Shown here: one piece after another, positions 1 to 12,043 of the stretch
Layout of the letters: every line of letters begins with the position of its first letter
Position numbering within the stretch: position 1 is the first letter of the stretch
Origin: Polysphondylium violaceum
Lineage: Eukaryota; Evosea; Eumycetozoa; Dictyosteliales; Dictyosteliaceae
Direction of reading: 5' to 3'
Assembly: GCA_000277445.1 (NCBI GenBank)
Contig: AJWJ01000009.1
Span: 46,504-110,503 of the forward strand
DNA: 64,000 nucleotides
Notes under the pieces: model-generated
Database searches by the model: none
The model's input: the letters and a program-made list of their open reading frames with translations, nothing else
Told to the model about the DNA's origin: nothing
Made by a program: the position numbers and the translations under genes

Positions 1-695
1 CAATGCAACAAATATTTTCATATAAACTTATGGATCTTCATTCACAAACAGGTAGAATTACCATCACTTCTTTTGCTATTACTTATTTATTAGGGTATGG
101 TGGTTATAGATATGCAATATATTGATATTACTCATGTATACTAATCAAATATATATACATACACAATTTTAGATCACTTATTTTAAAATATATTGTTGAA
201 AGATCAAAAAAATGTTTAGATCATTCAGCAACAGTTACAGTCGTTCATTTCTTTATCGTTTGTTTTTATTCAGGATTCCCACGTTCTTTAGCATGGTGGG
301 GTGTTAATTTAATTGGTATGGTTGTAATGGCTATGTTTGGAGAGTATTTATGTATGAGAAGAGAACTAAGAGATATTCCTCTCTCTAGAGCAAAAGAATT
401 AGACTCAACACCAATAGCAAATCCTTTTTCACCAACGTTTAATAGCAATTCATTAAATGGTATAGCATTAAATAATTTAAACAGAAATATTATTAATAAT
501 AATAATAATAATAATAATTTAAATAGTTTAAATAGTTTAAATAGTAATAGTAATAGCAATAATAGTAAAAGTAAAGATAAAGATACAGATGATGAATGTG
601 AAATTATACATGATATGAATTCAAGTAATGGTAGTGTAATTAATAGTAGTAAAAAGAATGGTTATATGTCACTTTCAACAAAAGATATTCCATAA
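1..695 (+). CDS. sys1: SYS1 homologue, Golgi membrane protein (3' part)
   Basis: SYS1 is a four-pass Golgi membrane protein that recruits the small GTPase ARFRP1/Arl3 to the trans-Golgi. The 5' end lies outside the window. I read exon 1..94, an intron 95..172 (GTATGG...TTTTAG) and a last exon 173..695; the phases join as a Gly codon. The motif GRITITSF in the first exon and FGEYLCMRRELRDIPL in the second match the SYS1 signature (GRLSMMSF and GEYLCMRTELKEIPL in animals). The conserved part is followed by a tail of about 90 residues rich in Asn and Ser, including an AAT run near 497..514, which animal SYS1 lacks and is typical of dictyostelid extensions. Identification is firm; the function of the tail is unknown. 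Confidence 0.9.
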
Positions 696-757
696 ACATC
701 TAGTATTATAGCAGTAATAATAAACAACACTTTTTGTATAAAATTTAAATATATTTA

Positions 758-2328
758 TTAAAAAGTCAGTACTTTGTTTAGTTTAAGAGTTATTTGTGGA
801 TGAATAGTTTGAATTTCATTTATAATAGGTGTTGAACTTTTTGTAATGGTGGTTTTGAGAAAACCAATGTTGTTGGGAATGTCTTGTGCTTGATAATTAC
901 AATTTGAAAGATAAAGACCAAAACAACCAGTGGGAATTGAATCTTTGGTAAAAGAGAATTTATCAAGTGCAAGTTTTCTCACACTATTGGGAATAAAACC
1001 CACTGGAAGGGCTCTGATTGGGCCTTGTGCTGCCGACATTATTGACAGAGATTTAATGGTGTTTGGTAAGTGAATTTGAGCCAAGCGGTCTGGGGTTAGT
1101 GACTTAAGTGTGAGACTAGTGATTGACAGAGGCAAAGAGTCGAATATTGGTCTTTGAGTATCGTTTGAAAATCTACATCCAACTTTTTGATGCCCCCATG
1201 ATACACTTGTGTGTGGCTGTTATTATGACCTATGGATAAGAAGGTAAGTGATGATGGAAGAGTATCTTTGAGGATACTGCCACTGAATTTGGGTATTTCA
1301 AGATGAGTAAGAGACGTTGGCAAAGATCCTATGGAAATGACTTGGTTGAATTGAGCCAATTTCAAAATTCTCAAACCTGTGGGGAGAAAATCCAGGGGAT
1401 AATTAAAGCTATTGAGATTGATTTCTTGCAAAGTCGATGGGAGCAATCCATTTGTCAAGGGCGACGAGAACTGGGGTGCGTCGAGATACACTAGTCCTTG
1501 GTTAAGAGATCCTAAAGGTATTTGGTTGGGCTGACTTGATAGGATACTCAATCTTTTGATATGGGAAGGCATGATGTTTTCCTCAAATTTGAAATCACTT
1601 GTGTGTGGGAACCTTACATTTGTTAGCCATGGTAAAGCCCGGAGTGAAGCAAGTTGGTTTTTATCATAGGTCGTGACCATAGATTTACGAAATATGCGTT
1701 CCTTTTCTTTTACACTCTTGCCAACAAGAACTTTGTCGAGATTTGTAAACATCTTGATTCCACTATCCATCTCTATCTCTTGAATATTTTCAGGTAGATG
1801 TGTTATTATTCCACGATAATACTCCGAAAACACTACAGACTCGAGAGAGGCAGGGAAAAAGTCTTTTCCAACTGGCGTGTGCACTGAAATACCGTTGTCT
1901 AGCATATAACACTTTTTCAAGTGTTTGGGGAAATTAATAATACTCTTTGCAAAAAGAAGTGCAATAGATACCTCTGTGACAGTGTCGGGGAGATAGCTGA
2001 AATCAATGACACCACCCACCTCGTTTTCAAATGTACCAAATGATTTCAATCTGGGTAGATGATCAATGTGTTTGCGATCATCATATACTCCCTGCAAACT
2101 TGTAGCCAAATGCCTCAAAGGCGAATCTTGAAACCTTTGATCGTCGCCGCTGTTGCTTAAATGCACACATATATCTATATCAAAGAGCTTGGTGTCTAGC
2201 ATCGAGAGAAATCTGTGATTCCTTTCTAAATAATCAAAGCTAATATCAATTCGACAACCATCTATTGTTTGATTTCTTACATGTGACCGAATATAGTTAT
2301 TTCTCCAAACCTGAAAAAACAAATCCAT
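758..2328 (-). CDS. FNIP/LRR-repeat protein, frame broken near 1135
   Basis: Two overlapping reading frames (1096..2328 and 758..1135) together encode one dictyostelid FNIP-type repeat protein of about 520 residues. The N-terminus (LFFQVWRNNYIRSHV) is the usual start of this family. The rest is a ladder of units of about 22 residues of the form LPxSLxxLxI, for example LPTSLTHLEIP and LPSSLTFLSIG. The upstream frame ends shortly after the segment ILKDQYSTL; the downstream frame resumes with DSLPLSITSLTLKSL, which is the next repeat. This means either a one-base frameshift or a short (53 nt) unusual intron; repeat spacing favours a frameshift. FNIP proteins are thought to be protein-interaction scaffolds and no specific role can be given. 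It may be a recent pseudogene. Confidence 0.7.
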
Positions 2329-2514
2329 TTATTTGCTTTGTCTTCTTGTTTAAATGATCAACAAACCTTTATTGATCATTTTCGTTTCTGTAAAATGTAA
2401 AAAGTCTTTTAAAAAAAAAAAGATTTCTTGAAACGGGTGTTGATGAAATAAAATACAATTTTTTTATTTAAAAAATACAATTTAAAAAAAGAGGCTTTAA
2501 TTTTGGATAAATAA

Positions 2515-3819
2515 TTAAATTAAAAGAGAAAAGAGGATAAAAAATATGGTGAGAGAATATGAAATGGTGAGTAAAAATGATGAACTTGGCTCGGGTGTTT
2601 CCTCTGGTTTAATAGTACCGGTGGAGCTGGTAGATGATGATGAAGTTGAAGTGGTGTTTGTATTTGAACTAGTGGTTGGACTTGGTGTTTCTTTAGAATT
2701 GGAGTTGGAGTTGGAATTATTAGTTGACTCAGAGTTTGATTGAGAATTCGATTCAGATTTGGAATTTGATTCAGAGTTTGATTCAGATTTTGAATTTGAA
2801 TTTGAATTTGAATTACTATTTTCAGATTGAGAACTACCTGTACCACCAGATTGACTGCTACTGCTACTAATAGAACTACCGCCAGTAGTACTATCTGAAA
2901 AACTAGAGTCTGTGGGATATTCACCAATTGATTCTAAAACCATGAAACTAATTTCTTGATCATTAAAGCCATTATAAGTTTGTTTATATGTGGCCTGATC
3001 AGTGAGAGAAAATTGTGCATATGAAGTAGTGGAACGACCAACTATTGCATCATCATCAGACATAACGATCTGATATTGGCTTCCGTCTACACCGGTATAG
3101 GAGTCTATCGCGATCTTGGTTTTGAAATCCAATCTATTTGAGGCATCAGAAATAGAACATGTACCAATAAAATGAGATAAAAGATATAGAGTTGTGTCAT
3201 AGTATGTGATCATTGTTGAGGTGAAATTATAAGAGATGATTGTGGCATTTAATTGGTATTCGCAGGTTGAACCAAACTCTTTTAAGCTGGTGGTATAAGA
3301 GTATGTAGTGTTTTGGTCAACAACGCTTTTAGCTACAGTCCATGAGGATTGGTTAAATTTGACTTGTGTGACTATGCCTTCATTAGAGTCATATTCTGTC
3401 AAAGTATCTATGGTGATATTATATTTTCCTCTACGGAAATCAAAGAAAGGGACAGTTTTGTTGACAGAGATCTTTGAATGGGATGGATGGAATTGGCAAC
3501 CTGAGCCCATGTATGGAACAAAACAAAGACACATTGATGGTGGCATACACATACCAGCTGGTTGGACACATGTAGATGCACAATTTGTTACTGTGGTAGT
3601 TGGCATTGTGGAGGGTAATGTCATGGTCATGGGCAAGGTCATTGTGGTGGGAAATGCACTCATTGTGGACATTCCGCCTAAAATAGTTTTAGTTATTTAT
3701 TTAAAATTGTGAATTAGAGATTTATGAATAAGTGTGAGAATCTAGATTCAAAATTTACTTTGTGAGTTAACCAACTTCAAAATGAAGGCTAAAATTAAAA
3801 AATAATACAACGATTTCAT
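2515..3819 (-). CDS. Secreted/anchored Cys- and Ser/Asn-rich surface protein
   Basis: Two exons: 3759..3819 and 2515..3677, joined by an intron with GTAAAT donor and TTTTAG acceptor. Exon 1 encodes a signal peptide, MKSLYYFLILAFILKLVNSQ, which the long reading frame alone would miss. The mature protein starts with a Thr/Pro stretch, then a small Cys cluster (CASTCVQPAGMC) resembling an EGF-like fragment, then about 200 residues of unrecognised, probably beta-rich, N-glycosylatable sequence. A Ser/Asn/Glu-Ser repeat stalk (about 130 residues) and a final hydrophobic segment follow, with no charged tail, suggesting a GPI anchor or a C-terminal membrane segment. The layout is that of dictyostelid cell-surface glycoproteins. 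The specific function is unknown. Confidence 0.75.
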
Positions 3820-4471
3820 TCTTAATTTAAAAAATATTATTATTACTATTATTATTATTCTATTTAAAACTATCAATAGAAATTAAAAAATAAAGAAAGA
3901 AGAGTGTTTGCATGATGTTTTTAGATTTCCTCGGAGAGAAAAAAATGATAAAAGAAAAAAAAAAAAAGTTTTAAAATAGATTTTTTTTTTATTCAACGAA
4001 TGGTATTTTAAGCAATTACATGTGATCGAATTGGAGATCATGAAAAAAAAAGAAATCATGATTGTGATAAAAAATAATTTTACATTGTTTATAAGTTTCA
4101 AGTAACAGAGTAATAGGTCTGTCCCTTGATAGAATAACTGATACATTCAGTGCGTCCATCGCACCGACTTTAGTGTAAATATTTATATCTTAATACATGG
4201 CTCCAAAGCCCCATGCATGGATTTATCGATGAATATTGTAGTATATAGTTATTCCTCTTCTATTTGTACAACTTTAAAGAGAGAATACAAAACAAACTCA
4301 CCCATCAAAAAAAAAGAATTATGATAAAAATAATTTGGGTTCTGCAAAAAATAAATATTATTTTTTTAAAAATTTTTTTTTTTCACAAAAATCTATCCAC
4401 ACCTTGAGGACACAGAAATTGTTTTGTGTCGATATTTCAATAAACAAACAAATAAGAATTAATATACAATC
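3820..4471. other. Spacer with possible structured element near 4155..4226
   Basis: No convincing gene. A very AT-rich spacer holding poly-A/T runs. The stretch around 4150..4230 is less AT-rich and contains a GTGCG-TCCAT-CGCAC hairpin and a GGC/GCC pair inside CATGGCTCCAAAGCCCCATG. It could be a small RNA or promoter structure, but I recognise no known family. Confidence 0.3.
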
Positions 4472-4843
4472 ATGGTAATTATCATCATCCATTCATATGA
4501 TTTCTAATTAATGATGCTCATGGACTAACACACAAAATGAAAACAATAGGCCGATGAAAAATCACAATTAATTGAAGCTTTTTATAATTTTGATGGAGAT
4601 TATGATGGTTTTGTTAGTATTGAAGAATTTAGAGGTATTCTCAGAGATGGTTTACCAATGAGTGAAGCTGAAGTAAATATTTAATCATAAATAGTAATTA
4701 GTAATCATCACTTCGTTGTGTATATTAATTATAATACTATATTTTAGATGAAAGAATTTTTTGAAACTGCTGATCCAAATAATACAGGTTTTATTGATTA
4801 TAAAGCTTTTGCTGGCATGTTGTATTCAGTCGATGAATCTTAA
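4472..4843 (+). CDS. Single-lobe EF-hand protein, myosin-I light-chain-like
   Basis: Three exons: 4472..4474 (just the ATG), 4550..4672 and 4748..4843, giving 73 residues. The ATG-only exon is followed directly by a GTAATT donor. The protein is one calmodulin lobe: a first EF-hand with loop DGDYDGFVSIEE and a degenerate second loop DPNNTGFIDYKA. Normal light chains have two lobes; a 73-74 residue single lobe is what Dictyostelium uses for the myosin IB and IC light chains (MlcB, MlcC), and the length matches. The likely role is binding an IQ motif in the neck of a class I myosin. Which of the two it is, or whether it is another small EF-hand protein, cannot be told without alignment. Confidence 0.75.
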
Positions 4844-4922
4844 ATTCTGCAACAGCTTAATTTATTTATTTTAGGGAAAAAGAAAAAAGAGTGTGATGGA
4901 ATTATAATTTGGAAAAGAGAGA

Positions 4923-5130
4923 ATGGATGGGGTAAATTATACAAATGCTATGATTTTTGTCACCGTATTCGTAATCATTGTTGAAATAGGTAAAACTTTA
5001 ATTCCCCCTTCCCTTCTCGTCCGCCCGATCTCATTCTTTTTTTTTATTTTTCCCAAAAAAATGTACTTTAGTGTGAGGTTGATGTAAATAAACAACTTTT
5101 TTTATTTTTATAGTATTTGTAGTTGATTAG
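4923..5130 (+). CDS. Candidate 27-residue membrane micropeptide (spliced)
   Basis: Weak candidate. Exons 4923..4989 and 5114..5130 join in phase through a GTAAAA...TTATAG intron to give 27 residues with one hydrophobic span (AMIFVTVFVIIVEIVFVV). The reading frame is closed upstream by a stop. The length and shape recall single-pass micropeptides, but no family is recognised and it may simply lie in the 5' region of the RalGAP-beta gene. Confidence 0.25.
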
Positions 5131-5682
5131 CAGTGGTTAGTCAAAAGAGTAGTAGTTTTCTCATCAGTTGTTTATCATTTCCCATCGATGTTATCTTTGC
5201 CAAAACACACAACAAAAACTAACATCACTGAAGAATAAGTTGTGATCAAAACACTTACTGGTGGTGAGATTTTTTTTGGGCAGAGATTTTTTTTTATTAA
5301 AAAATTTTGATTTTTTTAAATTTTTTAAATATTTTTTTCGCACAAAAACAATTACATAGCCCTCCCTCACCACACACAACCACCCATTTTCTGTAAACAA
5401 TTCTTTTTGTTTTTATTTTTTTCTTTTCTTTAAAAAGGGGGTATTGATCATTGGTATTAGTACTCTCTCAACAATACACCAACAGCAAGCAAAGCATTAT
5501 AATAATAATATAAAAGATCTTTTCGGCATTATAGTATTTGTATAATTGTTCCTAGATTGCCTAGTTTGTGTGTGTGTTGTTTTTGTATGTGCGTGCCCCA
5601 TTCCTGATAAATATCTTTTTTTTTCTTTTCCAGTAACCGCATCACATCACACACCACCATAAATATATATATACACTAAACC
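5131..5682. other. Spacer upstream of RalGAP-beta gene
   Basis: AT-rich promoter and leader sequence with poly-T runs and a short GT-rich patch near 5570. I see no gene. Confidence 0.5.
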
Positions 5683-8600
5683 ATGTTTATTGATTGGGCA
5701 GCATCACTGAATCTAATAGATCCTGAAAAGAGTATATTTCCTTATCAACACAGCAGATTTAAATTAATAATAAAATGCCCCCGCCAACCCCACCACTAAC
5801 AACCATGTAATTACCTAATCAGACACAGGCATACTTAAAGATTTCCCGTTGGGAGTCAAAAAGATTCTAGTGCAGCAAATTGTAACATATCTATTGGACA
5901 ACCCCAATGGCAATTCCTATATATTGTCCACCAGAGATCACGTGTTGTGGGTCATGGAGATCATCGAGCAGGGCTTTTTGTTGCCCATCGAGGATCATGT
6001 AATTATATCACAGTGCATCGATTTGTACAAGAAATGGCTGTTTGATGCCAAACACAGACCCCTGCCCATCCACGAGGACCAAGATGAGTTCTTTTTAAAA
6101 AAGATTCTGCAACACATGACATTGGTCTTCCAGACGAGATCCTATCCGCAAAATGGTGTGGCTTTGTCGCTGATCGATAGTCTCAGTAGAGAGGTTGCCA
6201 ATAGTAGTAGTAATAGTAGTAGTAATAGTAATAGTAATAATAACAGTAATAATTTATCAACACCAACCAAGGAAAGAGACAGCATCAGTTCGAGTGCCAG
6301 CGGAGGTTCTTTTAATAATAGTATTAGTAGTGCACAAATCAATAGCAGTGGTCCTGTGAGTAACGGTAAAGAGCAACAGCAACAGCAACAATCACTTCCT
6401 GCATCACAATCGATAAGCAGTGGATTAAATAACCCAAATATCACAAACTTGATCAATAGCAGTGGTCCTGTGAGTAACGGATCTACCGGTAGCGGAGGTG
6501 GCAGTGGTAGTTCGTTAAATATATCTGCTGCGTCATCCACACCAATCATAACAACAACAAACACTGCAGTCCCATCGTCACAGGGCTCAACCAACACTAT
6601 ATTCAATATACTGTATCCACCACAAGTCATTCCTTTGAATACACTGGTCGAGTACCATACTATATTGTGTCACAAGGTGTTGCAGCTGTACTTGGACATT
6701 GGACGAGCACAGTCCAAAAACTTTTCATGCGAAACGTTTGAGCTGTGGATCACATTGATGTTGGCCACTACCGACTCTATCCTCTGTGGAAACACATCCA
6801 CCGACGAGTTGTTGGCAAAGAACTTGTGTCCATTGTTGTTAAAGTGTCTCTTTGAGATTTGGTTGCACTCCAAGACACGCAACGCCAATCTGTGGAACTC
6901 GTTATCCAAGTATGCCAATGGCTGGTTCCACCACATGCCCATGGTGAACCACTGGAACATTCTTTGCATGGCCTTTACTACCCCGTTGGTGTCCAACATC
7001 TACACCAACGACAACCAGTCCAAAGACACGGCCACCGTGCGACTCGAGGACATTATATTTGAGTTTGAAAAGGACTATCTCTACTATTGCTGGCACCGCA
7101 TACTCAACCTCATCTCCAACCCCAACACCATCAAGAACCCCAATATCTTTGCCGCCGCCATTGGCGGTGTGTTCCAGTTGGTCTCGATCTTTTTGTCTGT
7201 CACTGCCGACGGTAACTCCATCTTGCACATCTTTGGCAGCTGGCTCTTTGAGACCGTCAAGTCGATCAAGCCCGGCTTTGACGAGGGTATTTCGTTGGCC
7301 ACAGAGATCCTCTCGCACATCTTCCTGTCTTGCTCAAGCAAAATCAACTTTTTGCCCATCTATCTCAGCTGCTTCTACACCAGCATTGCCGAGGCCCTCT
7401 GGTGCGATGGCAAGATCTTAGTGTCGACCGTGATCCACACCCAAAATATATTTAGTAGCGAGCTTCCAGGATCGCGTATCCTCATCCCCTCCTATCTCAG
7501 GGCGCTCAATAAGATCCTCACTGTCGCCCCCGCCGGCGCCCAGTCAGAGTATCTCAGAAAGTCGGGCATCAAGATCCTCGGCTCCATCCTCTCGCTCCCC
7601 AACCGTTTTGAAAAGGTCACCTTTTTCAACTTTTTCCCCGGCCGTCCCATCGATCCCTACCCAATGCTCCCCAACGACGTCATCACCAAGGGCAACGAGC
7701 TGTTTGTCCCACCCAGCGAGATCAACACCTTTGACGACGTCAAACACCACATTGCACACTTGATCCTCTCGGCCTTGAACACCGAGGTCTCGCCAAACAA
7801 TCTTCAAATCCTTATTTGGTACATCTTGTTTTACCAGCTCGAGTTTGAGCACCAAAACGTGTCCAACCTCCCCGACGGCAAAAACTCTACCACCGCCTTT
7901 ATTCAAGCCTCGATCAACATCTTGTTGAAAAAGTCGGCATCGTTTTCCAACCAATGGCCTCACGAAGTCATTTGCTGCTCATTCCAGCTTCTCGCCGACC
8001 TCACTCAATTCTACCAACAGATTCCAAACTTTTCGGAAATTGCTACCCTCGTCGTGAGAAAGCTTTGCAAATTTATCACATTCAAGTGCAAGGACCAAAA
8101 CATGTCGCAAGAGACTGAAGATGTCATCTGCTTGGCAGTGTCTGTCATCTCGGATTGGGTCATCGTCAGTCCATGGGTGTTTGAGGGCAACTATCTCTCT
8201 GACACTAGTACCCTATATATGGTGTTTAACGCCCTCTCTGTCGCCCTTGGTGCTAAGAACCCCAACGAAGAGACTTCGTCCAACACATCCATGTCCAGCA
8301 GCCAACAAAGCGGTGGCAGCAGCAGTGGCAGCGGTTCAACCAACAATGTTGCACCCTCACCAGCCAAGAAGCCACAAGACGCCAAAGCAATCCCCACTCC
8401 AGCCCCACCTGCTAAATTTGGCCAAAACCTTCCACCCAAGGTCAAAGAGATTGCTCAGTGTTCATTAAAGACCATTTTGAATCGTATCTGCTATTTCCCC
8501 AATCCCCATCACGCCTGTCCCACCAACACCTCTTCCAAACTCATTGAATTTGACATTCTCAAACAAATCAAAGAAAACGCCTCCAAGTACTTGTCCATCG

Positions 8601-10420
8601 ACAACTATCCCTCTGAACAAGGCCTCAGATTCTACTCGATCGATGACCAGACCATCATCTCTATCATTGATCAACCATTTTCCAACAACTTTAACAGTGG
8701 GGCCGCCAATGACGCCAAAGTGGATCCCAATTCAAACAACTTTGTCACCATTATCATTCGTGACATGTCTGGTAAATCTATTGTAAATACTCAATTGGCC
8801 TATCTTCCATTTAAACCCAAAGAGTTGGCCGATGATTCCAAATCATCCTCTGTTCCATCAGCTGCCGACGAAGCTGCTGACGAAGAGATTGCCGACTCTA
8901 ATAACAATGGAAACACTCGTGCCAACAATATCATTTCAGCAAGAAAGAATACCATTGTGACCAACGAAATTGCTCCCTTTGTCTCGTCATTCAACGAAAA
9001 CACAGAAGAGTTTGAAGATCTATCCATGTACATCAACAAACATTTGGATGAAAACTTTACAAAACTCGTAAACAATCAAATGACCATTGAACAAGACAAA
9101 TTGAAATCATTGGAATTCTCGCTCAATGTAAAGATCACCATCAATCCTCCTTGGGTAAAGAGTAGTTACACTGGAGAGTGTAAATTGCAACAGGCTCGTA
9201 TCCTTTTATCGCACTTGGGTTTCCTCAACTACGAAAACAAAAACAAATTGATTCCACTTGAAAACTCTACACAATTCTTCCAATCTCTCCACATGTTGGA
9301 CCAAGTGGCAGAAAGAGCTCAGGCCAAGATCCCCATTCTCTATGTCAAGAAAGGCGATGTTAGCGAAGACGACTACTTTAACAATCTCACTGTCAACACA
9401 TGTTCTGATTACCAAGACTTTATCAATATGTTGGGTTGGTTTGTTCCCGTAGCCAGCCACACTGGCTTCCTTGGAGACATTGACAAAAAGACCTTTACTC
9501 ACGGCCACTACACACCTTACTTTTCCACCCACAACAAAGAGATGGTGTTTTATGTCACCACTTTGATGCCCAATCAAGAGAATTCGACTGCCCAAGAACA
9601 CAAAAAGAGACTGGTCAACAAATCCAATGCCTGCGTCGTTTGGTACGAGGGTAAGATTGAAACCTATGAAAAGACCCTCTTGGACTCGATTCCCAACAAT
9701 ATTCAAATCGTTATCACCCCACTCAACAATCTATTGTTCCGTGTAAAGACATTAAGAAAGGTCACCAGTTCCAAAGTACGTACTGGTCCAATTTGTGAGG
9801 AGGTCATTGTTAGTAAGCATGTTTTGGCCAGTGTCGTGAAATTGACCATAGTCAATTCTAATCAATCTGGTCTACTCGGCATTGATGCTCGTCTCCAACA
9901 CCAATTCCTCCAAAGAAAGAAACTCATTTCCGACATTTCCGAGAGCTTCAAAAACGACATGGCTGTCAATAAATTCTTTAGTTATCATTTTGAGCCCTTG
10001 GAGCAAGGACAGTTGTATGAAAAGGTCGAGTTGCCCGGAACAGCAGAGAACAAGACTGGCTTTAGATTTGTTAAATCTAGTTCTGTTCAGCACCGTAATC
10101 GTCCATGTTCAGTACAAGTTGGCAGTGCACCCATTCTATCTCACCTCCCTCCTCCTCCAGCCTCGCCCTCTGTTACAGGCAACAGCGGCTGGGGAGAAGG
10201 CAAAAAGGTTGAGCCATCAGCACTCAGAACATCCTCTTCAAAATTGGATTCATTTTTAAATCTTGGCAGTGGTAAAGAAAAAGAAAGCAACAAGGAAAAA
10301 GAAAAAGAAGGCAGTGGTAAAGAATACAGCGCAAGCAATACTGGCACTCTCCCAAGACCAAGTTTCCTCTCTCGAAGACCTGCAATGACTCTCTCTAACG
10401 AAGAGGACAGTAGAAAATAA
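5683..10420 (+). CDS. ralgapb: Ral GTPase-activating protein, beta subunit homologue
   Basis: A 1546-residue protein from exons 5683..5731 and 5829..10420. The short first exon (MFIDWAASLNLIDPEK) restores the N-terminus; without it the frame would have to begin at a TTG. The next block (SILKDFPLGVKKIL, then WVMEIIEQGFLLPIED) aligns with the start of animal RalGAP-beta, and HIFGSWLFE matches its NLFGSWLFD block. The C-terminal third holds the Rap/Ran-GAP-like fold (GWFVPVASHTGFLGDID, then HGHYTPYFSTHNKEMVFYVT). In animals the beta subunit is a non-catalytic partner that stabilises the alpha subunit, and the complex inactivates Ral-type GTPases. Low-complexity Ser/Asn and Gln stretches (about residues 125-240) and a Lys/Glu/Ser tail are inserted. 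Roughly 6800..8200 has unusually many C-ending codons compared with the flanks. Confidence 0.88.
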
Positions 10421-10448
10421 ATATATAATAATGTAATACTCTTTTATT

Positions 10449-11843
10449 TTAAAATTTAATACTTGGATTAAAAAGATGATTGGGATCGTACTTGTTTTTC
10501 AATTGTTTTAGTTTATCAGATGATTGCTTTTCATTGAAAATCTTGTGAATATGGGTTTCATAAGATGTGTTGGCATACTCGCACAATGCTTGATGTTTGA
10601 GAGAATTTAAATATTTGTCTGTCCATTTGATAATCTCGTCTCTTTTGGAATCATCAAGAATCTTTGAAGAAAAGAATAAATGGTATGGTGAGTCACGGGC
10701 TGGGAAACAAGATGAGGTTCTGTAGCTATCATTTTGAACTTGTCCACCCATTTCAGTGAGAATGATTACAGGACTTTGAGTAGGATGTGTTTTAATGGCA
10801 CTAACTAAAACATCAACGAGTTCTTGGTTGATGGTTGATTTTAAAAATGGACCAACTTCATAGTATTTACCATTGGTGATAAAACTATCAAAGGTCTTTT
10901 GGAATGTTGCATAGGGGACAAGAGCCATTGGTTGGAACGGAATCGGTGAGCCAATGGATAACAAATGCTCACAATGTTGTTTGGCTTCCTCTGTAATCGT
11001 TTCAGAGTGGTAAATGGCAAACACTGTGAGTCCAGTCATGGAAAGATTAATTGAATAGGATTGGAGATCAGAGTAGACATTGTGGAGTCTGCCCAATTCC
11101 AACAAAGGCTCTGCTATTTTATCTATTGGATAAGCATAGGTTGCAACAACAATGTTTTTCAATGGTTGCAATTCAACTTTGAATGAAGATACAATGCCAA
11201 AATAAAAGCCAGCACCTCTCAACCCCCACAAGAGATCAGTGTTTTCTTTAGAGTTAACAACTATAATACTACCATCACTGGCTATCACCCTATATTCGAT
11301 TACACGATCACAAGAAAGACCAAGGGATCTAGATAAATGACCCAGGCCTCCACCCAAAATCAATCCTGTTGCACCTACACAACTGATATGACCCAATGGG
11401 AATACAAGACCATATTTTGATGTTTCATTCTCTACATCACCTGCTAAACAACCTGGTTCAATAATGGCTGTTTTATTTACCTCATCAACTACAACTTTTT
11501 TCATTAATGAAAAATCAAATACTATACCATTTTCAATTGCCTACAGGTAATTCCTCTTTCTTGTTAATGATAAATAAAAATAAAGAGTAATAGTTGTGCT
11601 TAGACTTACAGATTTAGGATCATGACCTCCACAAACAGCTGTGAATGTAATTTTGTTCAAGTTGCACCATTTAACAGTTTCAGCGATATCATGCTCATTT
11701 GTTGGTTGAACGACAAACCAAGGTTGATTGGGGGTATCCAAATCGAATCTCTTTGTTAAAAAGAGATTATATTCCTCACTTCCCTTTTTAAATATTTCAC
11801 CATTGATTAAAGGTTTTAAAGATAATTCAAGATCTTTATCCAT
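10449..11843 (-). CDS. FAD-linked (BBE-like) oxidoreductase
   Basis: 441 residues from exons 11610..11843 and 10449..11540; the GTAAGT...CTGTAG intron is in phase. The N-terminal half is a PCMH-type FAD-binding domain (QPTNEHDIAETVKWC, then GGHDPKS, whose His is the usual covalent flavin attachment site). GLILGGGLGHLSRSLG binds the flavin. The C-terminus (NKYDPNHLFNPSIKF) is the berberine-bridge-enzyme signature. Such enzymes oxidise alcohols, sugars or secondary metabolites with O2. The Cys that makes the second flavin bond in bicovalent members is here two residues downstream of its usual place (SCVGATGLILGGG), so attachment may be through His only. No signal peptide is visible, so it is probably cytosolic. 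The gene is convergent with RalGAP-beta, 28 bp apart. Confidence 0.85.
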
Positions 11844-12043
11844 GATGAATTAAACTAATTAAAGATATATTTTAAAATTTTAAAAAGTCAATTTAACCGG
11901 TTTTGGGAAAAAAAAAATCAAAAAACCCTCCCCCAAACAAATCAGGAAGTTCTAATCCAATTTGATTTAAATCTTTTACTTTTTACAATGAAAAAAAAAT
12001 TAAATTTCATCAGATTTTTTTAAATTATTTACATTTTCATCAA

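Noticed and set aside
6142-6630. Minus-strand leucine-rich frame opposite RalGAP-beta
   Set aside because: It is the complement of AGT/AAT codon runs in the real gene and has no conserved motif.
7059-7421. Second plus-strand frame in RalGAP-beta
   Set aside because: A shadow frame within a C-ending codon block; the main frame is continuous and aligns with the family.
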